DNA of 64,000 bases, taken from the NCBI GenBank assembly GCA_021234155.1, contig JAJEKV010000006.1, positions 22,973,653 through 23,037,652 on the forward strand. The letters run 5' to 3'. The notes below the pieces were generated by a model. It did not search any database. It was not told where the DNA came from and saw nothing but the letters and a program-made list of their open reading frames with translations. A program made the position numbers and the translations under genes. Shown here in pieces: positions 34,386 through 45,765 of the stretch (its first letter is position 1; each line of letters starts with the position of its first letter). The DNA comes from Isoetes taiwanensis (lineage: Eukaryota; Streptophyta; Lycopodiopsida; Isoetales; Isoetaceae).

Positions 34386-37300
34386 TATGGTACCATGATC
34401 ATGCCATGGGAAGAACTATATTGAATGTATATGCAGATCTAGTTGGTTTATATGTCCTATCTTCCAAGAAGAAAAGGAGAGCAATCTTTTCGATGATAAA
34501 TTTACTTACATACAAAAATAGCTGCCTTTCTTGTTGGAGCTCAACCTGCAAATACAATTGAAAACATAGTTATATCAGACATTGAACTGAAGCCAAAAAC
34601 ATAAGGCAAGTAAAACATGCAATATTGTGGAGATCTGGTAGTGGACTAACATGATAGAATATTTTATCCTCAGATTAATTGCAGATCTAATAATGTAATT
34701 GATCCTAATACAACTCTTCTAATTTAAGCGAGACATATGTCAACACTTTAGAATCCACTGATTTGTGCCGTTGAAAATAATGGTGGTTGTGGTGAACATT
34801 GGTAAGGGGGAATAAGCTTCATCTAGCCCTTCCTATTCTTGAGAAATAGGAGCCGACTCTTGATCTTTGCATCTAATTGGGAAGCGTCAAGAATCTGTAG
34901 CCTTTGTAACACCATTGCTCCTACTTCACGAGATAATCCACAAAAGATGCATTCAACTAATGTGACTTGACATGCACCATTTCGGTTTGTTTGGGAAATG
35001 TTTCCACTTTAGAAGGATGTTTGCATAGAGAAAAGCGTGAAGAAGTTTAATAATGGAAGAATATTTGCAAAGAGATATTTTCCGATGCAAAGAGGCTCAT
35101 AAACATGTAGAAGAAAATATATGGCCTTAATTTAAACCCGAATGGCGGATATCCTCTTGCAAAGAAATACAATATTTATAAGTTCTGCAGTGTATAAGAG
35201 CTATTTTCATTATAATACAATTGAGTAAATATAGAACAAACCTTAAACTTCAATTGGAATAGGATGCAATCTTAAATACTTAAGAAAAACTATTTGCCCG
35301 AAATTTGTAACTTCTTATGACCACAAAAAATAAAAAAAGAAAAATAAAAAAATCTTGGCAATGGCCTATCCTCTCGATCATACCATTCGGATGTCCTAGT
35401 TTCTTTTACGTTGGGTTGCATAGAAGCTAGGCAATTTTAGAAAATGGTTTATTTGAACAAACAAAGGCAATTTTGAATCAGTTCTTGCTAAAAACAAATG
35501 TCAAAAGCTTACACATTTGGAGAATGAAGTAAAAACTTTGAGGATCATATTACAAAGCGGACACCAAATTCATCTCTACATCCAACGATCGTAGCTAAAT
35601 GAAAGCGTGAGAATGAGATCAACAATATCTGAGGAAAGAAACCCGAAGCGTTATGAGGGATTAATTATGTGATAGCATTTGCGGTTTGGATCTTCTGCGG
35701 TAAGGACAATGTTATGTTTTGGTGGGTTCGCGGGTTTAAGTTTACGTATTTTTTCTTCTTTTCTGCGTGAATGGATGGACCTTGCGGTTAACAGGCTGCA
35801 AAGCATGCAAATCTTGGTGATGAATCTCACACGGTGTTTCTGAGATGAAATCTCGAAGCAAGAGAAGAACGCTCCGAAAGCTTGACTCACGAAGACAAAT
35901 ATTATCATTAGTCTTAGCAAAAAGCTAAGAGCTCAATGTTGTGTTTTACACGTGTTTGCATGAAATCGTGTACTCGGAAGCAAGAAAAGAACACTCCAAA
36001 CGTTTGAATCTGAAACAAAAACCAGAACCATTAGTCTTAGCAAAGAAGGATCCGACCAAACCAGAAGAGCCCAATCTTTGTGTTCTACTCATGCTATGAG
36101 GATCCGATTACGAGGCGCAAAAAGGGTCGGAAAAGAATCATAAGACAAAATTAGTACATGAAGTGTTTGTAGCGAGTGAAGAACGAAGAAAAATATGCAA
36201 GTCGAAATGCAATAGACCTAGATCTCCATGATCTTCACATTTCTAAAAAAAGATAGAACCACGAATCTAGGCATTTCGACAATCGCTTGCTTCATTTCAT
36301 TTCTCTTTGAAACTTCACCGAGTATAAGCGGACCTCGTTACGATACCGGATAGAAGCGTAGCTAAAGAAACTCCCCTCCAGGCCATTATCTGTAGATAAA
36401 AATGCTGTGGGGAAGGGGTCCCGCAAGGAAAGGAAACGCCCGCATCTTGGCGTTATCTGGCGTTCACGCGCAACCCAACACTATCACAAAATAAAAAGAA
36501 GATATATTGCTATCGTGAATGTTTAGATGCCCCTGACATTTATAGTTACCCTTTAATAGAATTATATATTGTACTGTATTTGCCATTTTGACCTATATAC
36601 CTTAATATTAATTACAGACAGACGTTCTTCATTTATTATTCATAACCTTGTTATAACATCATCTAAGTCTCGTTATTCCCTTAGGATTTTGTGTAAGACA
36701 TACATAATTATATCCTTCTATTATATTTGACTATGTGTTTAAATAGCTTTCCCCTTTTGAGTATCTTTAATGTTTCCACACTCACACTCTCGATCCAGGT
36801 GTAACTGATAGCCAGACCCTGATATGCGAGGGTTAAAAACCCTTAGAAAGTGAGACTACATTGTTGATTTAAATGTTGGTTTAATTTCAAATAAAGTTCT
36901 AAGGTGTAAAACTCCAATTGCTATATTGTTGGCTTTAAGTAACCATGGATAAAACCTTTGTGGAGCTAAATCTAAAATCATGGATCTAAGGCTTGTATGG
37001 GATAATGCTGCAAAATAGAATAATAGATGGTTCCTTAGGTTAATTGACCAATGGAATTTCGCGGTGAACTAATACTAAAACGAGCTTTACCTCACATATT
37101 AATTCACTAGCTATATCTATACATTTATTAGACATCTAGATATTGTTACATTGACATCGGACAGATACGACGGAAGCATCGGAAGCATGCCTGGTGCTTC
37201 TTGAGGCTGTTATACAATGATGATTTAGCAGGTCATGGGTTCTTACTTGAAGTAAAAGTGCTAAACGGTGGGAATAAGGAGTGGTAAGGTATCCTTATTT

Positions 37301-37433
37301 TGGATGGATACTGGAGAAAATTGATATGACGATGTTTGTTATGCGATTGAAGCACTGGACCTAATAATTACGACGATGGATTTATCATGTGGCATATATA
37401 TTGCCATTCAACGTAGAAGGAGACTGGATATAG
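34386..37433. other. No gene recognised
   Basis: AT-rich sequence. The short frame at 35651-35920 on the minus strand has no identifiable family. The duplicated phrases CGAAGCAAGAGAAGAACGC (35850) and GGAAGCAAGAAAAGAACAC (35975), and repeated ATTAGTCTTAGCAAA at 35908 and 36030, show a local ~125-bp direct duplication. Confidence 0.4.
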
Positions 37434-38371
37434 CACAAGGAATCTCCATGCACAGATATTACATGCACAATATTACATGCACTAAGGAATCTCCATGCAC
37501 AGATATTATATGCACAATATTACATGCACTAAGGAATCTCCATGCACAGATATTACATGCACAGATATTACATGCACAATATTACATGCAGAAGTGTTTC
37601 TAAAATGTTACATGCATTTATCCATCATCCATCATTAGAGTATTAGGTAATCTTTATATCTATACCCCTACACCATCCTTAAGGCCCCGAAGGGGCCAAA
37701 AACATTTTTAGTTAATATAAACCATTAACACACAACTACCATTAACATTATTAACACAAACCATTGCATTTGACACATTTAAATTAAAATCCCCCTTAAA
37801 CCCCCTTTGGTTTGGGTGCATATTCACACGGGGGGTTACTCCGGGCAACGAGAGCTGTCGGATGGGCATATTTGCCCTTTATTCTAAGATCCGGACCGTA
37901 CATAACGATCCTCGTTTGTGGGGTATGCATGTACAAGTTTTTGTATACTGTATATTAAGGTTTGTAAAATACTATAAGGTTTGAGAGAATGTACTTAATG
38001 GTGTTAATTTTATACATGTATTGTAAATTTTTTAAGGCTCTCGCTGCCCTACGTAACCCCCCGTGTGAATATGCACCCAAACCAAAGGGGGTTTAAGGGG
38101 GATTTTAATTTAATGTGTCAAATGCAATGGTTTGTGTTAATAATGTTAATGGTAGTTGTGTGTTAATGGTTTATATTAACTAAAAATTTTTTTGGCCCCT
38201 TCGGGGCCTTAAGGATGGTGTAGGGGTGTAGATATAAAGATTACCTAATACTCTAATGATGGATGATGGATAAATGCATGTAACAATTTTAGAAACACTT
38301 CTGCATGTAATATTGTGCATGTAATATCTGTGCATGGAGATTCCTTAGTGCATGTAATATTGTGCATGGAT
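37434..38371. mobile_element. Foldback element with tandem-repeat-tipped arms
   Basis: Two long inverted arms (about 37434-37857 and 38037-38371) flank a ~180-bp centre. The outer tips carry subrepeats made of ATGCACAGATATTACATGCA and CACTAAGGAATCTCC: about three units on the left, one and a half on the right. Further in, each arm has the hairpin GGCCCCGAAGGGGCC and the shared CACACGGGGGGTTAC block. Long inverted arms with terminal subrepeats are the structure of foldback elements. No transposase is present. A broken relative lies at 18797-18970. Confidence 0.8.
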
Positions 38372-40300
38372 ATGAATTATAATAGAAAATGGTAGTAGAG
38401 CTAAAAACAAGCCATTACATTCGAAGTCCTAATATTAAGTGTGACATAATACCATGATAGATAATAGACAAATGGTTAACACATTAAAAAAAACAGAAAA
38501 CATTAGTTGAAGACCAAGATTTGAAAAGAACAAGTGCAGCAACAAAACTAAGAATTTAGAAACATGCTAAAAAATGACAAGACAACCATCATGGAAATTT
38601 CTATTTCTGTAAATTTTTTGCCTATAACCACCCAGGAAGTCAAATCACAATAACTGATACCTACCTTCTTCAAGCTACATATTCCATATCTTGGATACAA
38701 TTGGTTTTAAGACAATATGTACTAAGGATACCGCTTGGAAAACAAAGCATCTTCATGGCTTTGATGGCTTTCCACATAAGCTTGCTTCCACAAAAGTACT
38801 TCCCAAAGAAATGCTTGAGCTCTTCCCGACATAAATATAGTTATTCTCTTCTTGAGGCGGCGGTTTGTAGAAGCCACCATTTTAAACCGCAGTTCTAACA
38901 TTACGTACAAATTTGCCATTTAGACATAATCCGGTCATACTGGATTTTGCTCTCCTAGCCATTTTGGAACTTGTATTGCCAACCCATGTTACAATTTTTA
39001 TTATCAAAATGCTTCCCAAACTAAACTTAGTCTTTGGAACATGGGTAATAGAACGTGCAAAACTCGCTCATGCTTGCCCCAACTAGATACCAATGCAAGA
39101 ACACTCTACTTTGAAAGAAAGAATCGTTTCATGTCTAGAATAAAACTTCGACCAACCGATAGTGCCCATACCTTAGCCAAAATGAAACGAATCGAGAATA
39201 CCCTTGAGTTCCCACGAAATGCAATGAGTCGGCATCCACGATTATAAAGACCTCTGTTGCTGCAATATCTTGCTGCATTATGTATTGGGCAAAGATGATT
39301 CCTGCTCAAACAAGTGTCCAAGTGTACATCAGCAACACACAATCTTGAAACAAGCCCAATGTTTTGTGATTAGGGGCAAAAGCATACACTTACTGACCGG
39401 CGTAGAGGACTTACAATACAAGAACCTTTGAAGAAGTTTACCCATCAATCTTATTCAAAGCATGCTCTAAAGCGTTAAAAATCCTTGCGAAGCCCACGGG
39501 CAAGTAATGGCCCTTATGCAATGATTTTTGACGAGCCCCCTTTCAAAATCACGAATCGGACAATCCATCTAGCATGTTCACTGCATCTAGCTTTGTTTCT
39601 TGCCCCATTTAAGCCCAGCATGGTTTTGAGATCCATAATCTGATCTGCGAGAAGCTAAAACAATGTGTAACAACTGAATTAGAATCTATCCGAACCTCTC
39701 CGGGTCTTGGGATTTTAGACTTCTTTGTTATTTCTAAGCGATAAAGCTCTCAAATGGAGATCCTTCAGTGCAAAAAGACCAAATTTTAGAATTTGTGATT
39801 TATGTCGAACAACACGCATCCCTTCACCTCGGCTATGGCGGACAAGAATGAAAAACCGCCAAATCTTTGACTGGTGCCATCGCAAATCGGTGGCAAAATT
39901 TGAAGGATATCTGAGAGCTTTCAGGGCGTCGGACATGAGAGCATCGGACCCGACATTTATGATGAGTGGAGAGCCCAAAAAAGCATACCTTTTGTTGGCC
40001 AAGGAGAAGCTCACAGTCTGAAATGGGGTATGGGCTAATAATAATGAGGCAAAAGCTTGATGTGGGTCGTGATGGAATAGGAAGACCGGGGCGAATCGGC
40101 ACAAAGACAACAAAATCTTTGGAGTAGATATTCGGAACGAAAAACACCACGCTTCCACTCCAAATCTGTTTCCACTTGATCACAAGAACATTAATTTTTT
40201 GCAAGAATGCCCTGAAATGCTATCCACGAGGCTTGCATGTTCAGCCCTAAAATAAAAAGAGGGTTTTTGTTGTGAGCCCTTGGATGTTAGACCATTGAAA
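38372..40300. other. Unassigned, possibly old retroelement coding sequence
   Basis: The minus strand shows longer frames than expected for AT-rich DNA (39715-40158, 39833-40204 and others), but no domain could be recognised. A decayed LINE or gene fragment is possible. Confidence 0.25.
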
Positions 40301-43300
40301 AAAAAAAGCTAAATCAACGACTAAAAAATGGTGCACTCTAGATATACGCATTAGTACATCCATTCGAATACGCCATGAAATCTTAGGAAAACCTTTGTGA
40401 AAAGCGTACAAAAACACAAAAAAAAACCCCCTGTTATTATGCTACATATTTGATGGCGAAGTGGTTTATGATTATTTACCGTAGACCACGTTAAAGAGGT
40501 ACTATACTAAGGTGGAAACTGGATTATGAGTACCCAGTTCGTGAGAGGGAAACCACTTTAGAAGTGTAGGTTTCGACAATGGTGGTGAAGGTATAGAATG
40601 TCGACCTACTTGAGTTGAGGTATGATTCGCAGAACGGTAGAGAATAATATCGTATGAGAATGTTGATCCATAAACTATGGATTATAAAATTACGCATATA
40701 TTGTGTTTGGTAAAGAGATTGATGTTCCTGAGGCGTGAAATAAAGACGCAAGATTATAGACGACTAAGAAGACCACGTAACCATGTGGATGCACTTAATG
40801 ACATTGGTCAAATGCATGACCATTATGCATGGTATAAATTAGGAAAAAGGACACATGTTATGTCTGCTGGGAGCATCGAGATGCCGTATAACAGACTGGA
40901 GAATAGTGTGCAACGTAATTTCTACATAAGGTCAAGAGAAGACGATAATTGGTAGGAACAGGCGCAACCATCGAAAAGCTGCAAGATATGTTGGATATTT
41001 GGTGAAGCCAGACTATGAAGGAAAGTTGACCTTCAACTAATGATACATTAGGAAGGCAAGTAATGTACCCACACGACAAGTGGGGGACAAGAGGTGCTTG
41101 AAAGTTGTTGTAAACAACGTTTCAAATATAGAGAGTTGGGAATGACACATTGAATATACCAAAGTCTGGAGTATGAACAAGGTAGGCGCCCAATGAACAT
41201 CTCACCAAGGAGGATGTGCTCTGGACTTGGTATCGTGTGTGTATCCCGAGGAGTAATTCCGCGTTGGTATATGTGTACTAGGACCATTTAATAGTAAAAG
41301 ATAACTAAAAGAAGATAGGATGTATACTAGAACTTTTAGTTCACATATATGAATACGGAGGTAACGAAGATATAAGAATTCCTATACTAGACATTAAGTA
41401 TGTCCACTAGGAACTTAGGGTGGCATGTGCCCCTATGGATTTTATGACTAGAGCGTGAGGACCAAGGCAACCTAAGGATAGAGAGTCTAGAAGGTGTGGT
41501 GTGAAATCCACAGCATATATAGTACAAGCAGCTAGGGGCTACGCACACATGTTACTATATCTCATAATAACAACGTAGTGGTTTCGGATGTTTGAAGGAT
41601 TTAGTAGTATCAAATACTATAGTGGTGATCATATCGAGGATGTCAATTGTGATATTCAGATGTATATCATATTAAAAGATAGTAGAATATTCGTACAAGG
41701 CGAGGGAAATATTACTTGACAAGGTTTAGAGAATGAGCGTAATGATATGCTTATATACGAAGATATTGGGTAGGTATGCTTTACCAGAGATAAGCATTCA
41801 AGTTATCCCACTGGTTGGAGTTGACTATCTTAGATACGTCGTACTAAGGAAGATGAGAAAAGTTTAAATCAGTGAAAATAGCTAGAGTAAGTCTAGCATA
41901 TACGGTGATGTTACATTCAAAAACATCCCGAGGATGGTTGGAATGGTGTTGGAATAAACGATAATAAGAGCTTACCTTCTCAAAGGTTCTCAAACGATAT
42001 AAAAGAAGGAGTACGATGACTTTGGGGATTATACTTTTAGGGGTAACCGAGAAGAGGCAATACATAGGAACTCTAAGTCCCGATAAAAAAAATCAAGACG
42101 AGGTGTATAGATTACAAGGAGTGAGATTATATAGACCAGTAGTCCATATATCCTAAGAGTTACCCTACTCGCGGGGAACAATTATAGGTACTGAAGTAGA
42201 AGGTGGAGGATCCGTTGCCTTGAGGCATAGACCCGTTAGAGATTATGAGTTTGAAACGCTTAAGAGGGTAAGAAATTGGATAACCATATGGCGGTTACTA
42301 ACGAAGATTGAAGCATTGGGTTTTCCTATTAGAAGACCAAGAGGTTTTAGTGCCTCGACTTCATTATGAGGGAGCCAAAGACGACAGCATTTGAAGCTGA
42401 TCAAAAGCTGAAGTCCACATGATAACTTAAGAAAAATAGGTTAATTGTAACTAAGCATGGGTAATATGGAGGACACAAAGGATCCTTAGTGAAAGAAGCC
42501 TTTAGAAAAGCTCTGCATGTGAGGTAGTAGCCTTCGAAATTATGGCATAATCCTGTGGGGGAACATAGTTTATGTACGGGGTTAAAGTACCATGAGGCAC
42601 TAAAGGAATGGTTGAAATAGTTAGAGACCCTGTCAAAATATAGGCAACATATACAAGTCCAACATAAAGTTGGCCCCTGTCCATTTGGGAAGTAGGTGGC
42701 GCAGCCACATCATAAAGGTATATAGGCAATGGGTTTTGTTTGAAAGAACTACCAAGGTTACACTTTAGCTAAGTTAAAGCAGAGCTCTAGCATCGTGGGA
42801 TGAGGATATATGTTTATTATGTACATACTATGTAGACATACGATAAAGCTCTTAGAGAGGTAATCTAAGTGGTGACACGGGGAAAGAAAGGCGTGTACCC
42901 CAAAGTTACCGAGGAAGGATCTGGAGATATGTTCGAAATGTGCAAAGGATCGTCAATCCGTTGCATGCTAGGGTATGATGTGATAGTTGGCACTTGAAAT
43001 AAATGTCAACGGCCAATAGAATGAAGCTCAAGATGATTGAGTGGAACAGTACAATAGTACAATTCCTAGATAGATAGCGAATAGCAGTTACTTGCTAGAA
43101 GTTCAAATGTGTCTTGCATAGACACTTAAGACTAGCTTTCCGACATGATCCATACCCGATCAGGCGGGTGAACATCATGGGTTACGTGGAGGTGCAAGTT
43201 AGAATATACAGGACTTCGAACATGGATACAAGTCCCAAGTTATATCAAATGCCGGTATTGTAGGAAGACTCACAAAATACCAAAGTAGGCACCTTGATGA

Positions 43301-43857
43301 CTCCGGTAATTTACGATTTATACGAAGAGTCACTCACTCTTAGGCCATGACTATGGCTTAAAGCGGATGCCACAACAGCAGCGTGACGTCATGACAGAGA
43401 AATATAATGACTAACATTTCTAGGATGTAGGACAACATTGAAGCATGACCCCCAATGGTAGGTGGGTTAACAAAGATAGGGGCCATATGATAGCGGCTTA
43501 GGAGCCGTAAGACGGTTAACGAATACATAAAGGGAGTAAGTGGATTGGTGACTCTACTTGAATGAAGGTCACAAACCAAAGGGTGAAGGGTGTACTGTGG
43601 GCGTGGCGTAGGATCGAATACCGAAAATCGAGAAGAAGAGGAGGAATAAAGGACCCTTATTAATGATATCTAGCGACTGGATAGGAAGGTTATTACCTAA
43701 CATGAAGGGTGGTCATTGCTAATATACAAAGGTAGACTTATGGCTTGAAAGGCGCAAAAGAGCTGAAAAACTCTTTAAAGATTTGGTGCATGGCATAGGG
43801 AAGAAGACTTCCATGTCCTAAGACAAGATGGTGAATTGAATTCACCAAGGACATTTT
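40301..43857. other. Long non-coding tract of unusual composition
   Basis: The plus strand is rich in A and G and poor in C over several kilobases, with many GTAGG and AGGAC words and no long frame. It looks like the non-coding part of a large LTR element or a decayed array, but no repeat unit or element end was found. A phrase close to CTAAAGGAATGGTTGAAATA recurs at about 42600 and 44074. Confidence 0.3.
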
Positions 43858-44000
43858 AATAAATAGATAGATAGAGAGCATTTATACGCCATGCCACATT
43901 GGCGGCGTCCATGAGGACATATATGGCGGACCCAGGAGACTTGAACACAAGATCTCCTGAATAGAGGAGGCCTATCTTGAGGGTCTTTGGGTGGTATCGC
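43858..44000 (-). repeat. Possible SINE (B-box and GATA tail)
   Basis: On the minus strand a B-box-like TGTTCAAGTCTCC (about 43945) is followed by about 80 bp and a TCTATCTATC tail (43860-43875). The A-box is not clear, so this is tentative. Confidence 0.3.
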
Positions 44001-45070
44001 CCTTTGGGATATTCACATAACCCCTTGGAATATGTAAGTTCATTTGTGGAACTTAACGCCATTTGGGCAATTAAAGGAATGGTTGAAATACTTTGCCCCA
44101 ACCATATCTAGATACCCTAGAAGGAGGTGACTAGTCAATAATGGTTGGATGCCACTTGACCCCTTACGGTGGAAGAACCCCAAAAGAGGGTAGGATGTCA
44201 TCAATCCTCGTGATCATGTATGCCAGATAATTAATCACACCATATAGGCGGTGAGGTGTGGCACAAAATAATACTAGAGTTTGTACCCGGGATTAATTAG
44301 AATAAAGTCGCGACATTGTTGTGGGGTTCTAACATAAGCACTTACTACGGTTACGTGAGTATGTATCACGATCCGGGAAGTGGTCCATAAGAAGAACACC
44401 TACCATTGAGAAGAAGTATTGAAGGGTGGTAGGATCAAAGGAATCCAAACCCATGGTCTAGAGGGGTGCTGCATGGCAGTCCCTAGTTGGTTGGGCGAAG
44501 AAAGATCCTTTATCTAGGAAATGAAACGAGTCAAGGCGTAGACACTAGAGAGAAACAACGTTAATTGTAATTATGTCTATAAGATATTTCTTAACCCTTA
44601 ATATATAACGTTGAATAAGGTGTAGTATAAATAGAATTGAATAGAATAGCATATGAATGTAGTATAGATTGAATCATGGCAAGGCTCGAAGAAATTTTGT
44701 TATCAAGGCATTTACCAAAGGAAAAATATTTAAAGCTATAGGTCTAGGAACGTCGATAACTGGACATTATTATCATCGCCTAAAGAATATCCTAGGTGAG
44801 TAGTGGATTAGAATCCAACTTGGAAGTTTCTATCTTACTCCGAGGAATTCCCTTCCATCGCCAAAGTATGAACGATATGTCGATATGGTTCTGAGACATT
44901 CCGTAAATGATGATAATAACTCCTAAGTGATTTCTAGCTCACCATGGTTGCACAAGTCCGGCGGAGTTGTTGCCACCACAGCGTTGGTTTAGAGAAGAGT
45001 GATGGTAGACGGGAGTCTTTCTAGAGAAGCAGGAACACTATTGGTTAAGTATAAAATGAGACTATTGTTA
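44001..45070. other. Non-coding continuation of the A/G-rich tract
   Basis: No gene or clear repeat was found. The composition resembles 40301-43857. Confidence 0.3.
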
Positions 45071-45074
45071 TCAC

Positions 45075-45165
45075 TAAAAGATGGCTTATCGTGTTGGTAA
45101 AGGGTTTGGCTGTGTGTGGGGAGGTCAAGGGTTCAAGTCTTGCGTAGTACACTTTTATATAAAAG
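45075..45165 (+). repeat. tRNA-derived SINE head 1
   Basis: ATGGCTTATCGTGTTGGTAA (A-box-like) is followed about 40 bp later by GGGTTCAAGTCTTGCG (B-box-like) and a T-rich tail. The spacing fits a tRNA-derived Pol III promoter. Confidence 0.55.
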
Positions 45166-45235
45166 TTGCTATGCAAAGAAATAGAGTACTATATGTGTAT
45201 AAGAAATATATTTCACAGATGCATTACATTCAAGA

Positions 45236-45345
45236 GAGCTAGGTGTGGTGGTAGGCACCTAGGCTTGGAGCTGAGAGGTTATGGGTTCAAATCTGGGTCG
45301 AGGTGCCAAAAAAATAGGTATATAAAAAAGTACGAAAATTTTTAT
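45236..45345 (+). repeat. tRNA-derived SINE head 2
   Basis: GCTAGGTGTGGTGGTAGGCA (A-box-like) and GGGTTCAAATCTGG (B-box-like) lie about 35 bp apart, followed by GGTGCC and an A-rich tail (AAAAAAATAGG, AAAAAAGTACG). It lies about 75 bp downstream of the first head, in the same orientation, and differs from it, so two SINE families or ages are present. Confidence 0.6.
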
Positions 45346-45410
45346 ACGGCGGAAATACGCATTTTATACGGTCGGGCACCGACAGCATTATACGCGCTCC
45401 TACCGCGACT

Positions 45411-45748
45411 GTAAGTCGGTGAAAAGCAAGCGGCGCCCGAGTTGACCTTCGGGCCCCCTCCTTGACCCTTTTCTGCCTGCTGATGACCCTCCTAGGGTAT
45501 TTGGGTATGCCCGATCCATTGGAACCATTTTCGCCTTCATCTGAGCTACCTACAAAAAGTTATAGCCCCTCCAAACTTGGGTCCTCCAGTTGCCCTAAAT
45601 CTCTTAAAACTCACAATTTATTACATCCACCTAGCACAAAACTAAATCACCAAAAAGTTAAGCAGTCCAACTAGCTTAAGCTCCCACTCAACTACCGAAC
45701 TAACGGGTTCAAGCTTTGGTCAGTGCTATGATTCCGGTCAACCAAAAT
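45411..45748 (-). other. Leader of the LTR element
   Basis: On the minus strand this follows the primer binding site. It is a leader-like stretch without a clear gag frame and ends near the SINE pair. Confidence 0.45.
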
Positions 45749-45764
45749 CATGGCTCTGATACCA
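45749..45764 (-). other. Primer binding site (initiator-Met tRNA)
   Basis: On the minus strand TGGTATCAGAGCCATG begins one base after the LTR end. TGGTATCAGAGC is the standard plant LTR-element site complementary to initiator-Met tRNA. It marks the LTR at 45766-47370 as the 5' LTR. Confidence 0.85.
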
Positions 45765-45765
45765 C

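Noticed and set aside
37441-37610. CRISPR-like array
   Set aside because: The units are contiguous, without unique spacers of constant length, and form the arm tips of a foldback element.
38204-38219. Rho-independent terminator (GGCCCCTTCGGGGCC hairpin)
   Set aside because: The genome is eukaryotic and the hairpin belongs to a foldback repeat present in several copies.
39715-40204. Real gene on the minus strand
   Set aside because: Overlapping frames of similar length with no recognised domain; left as unassigned.
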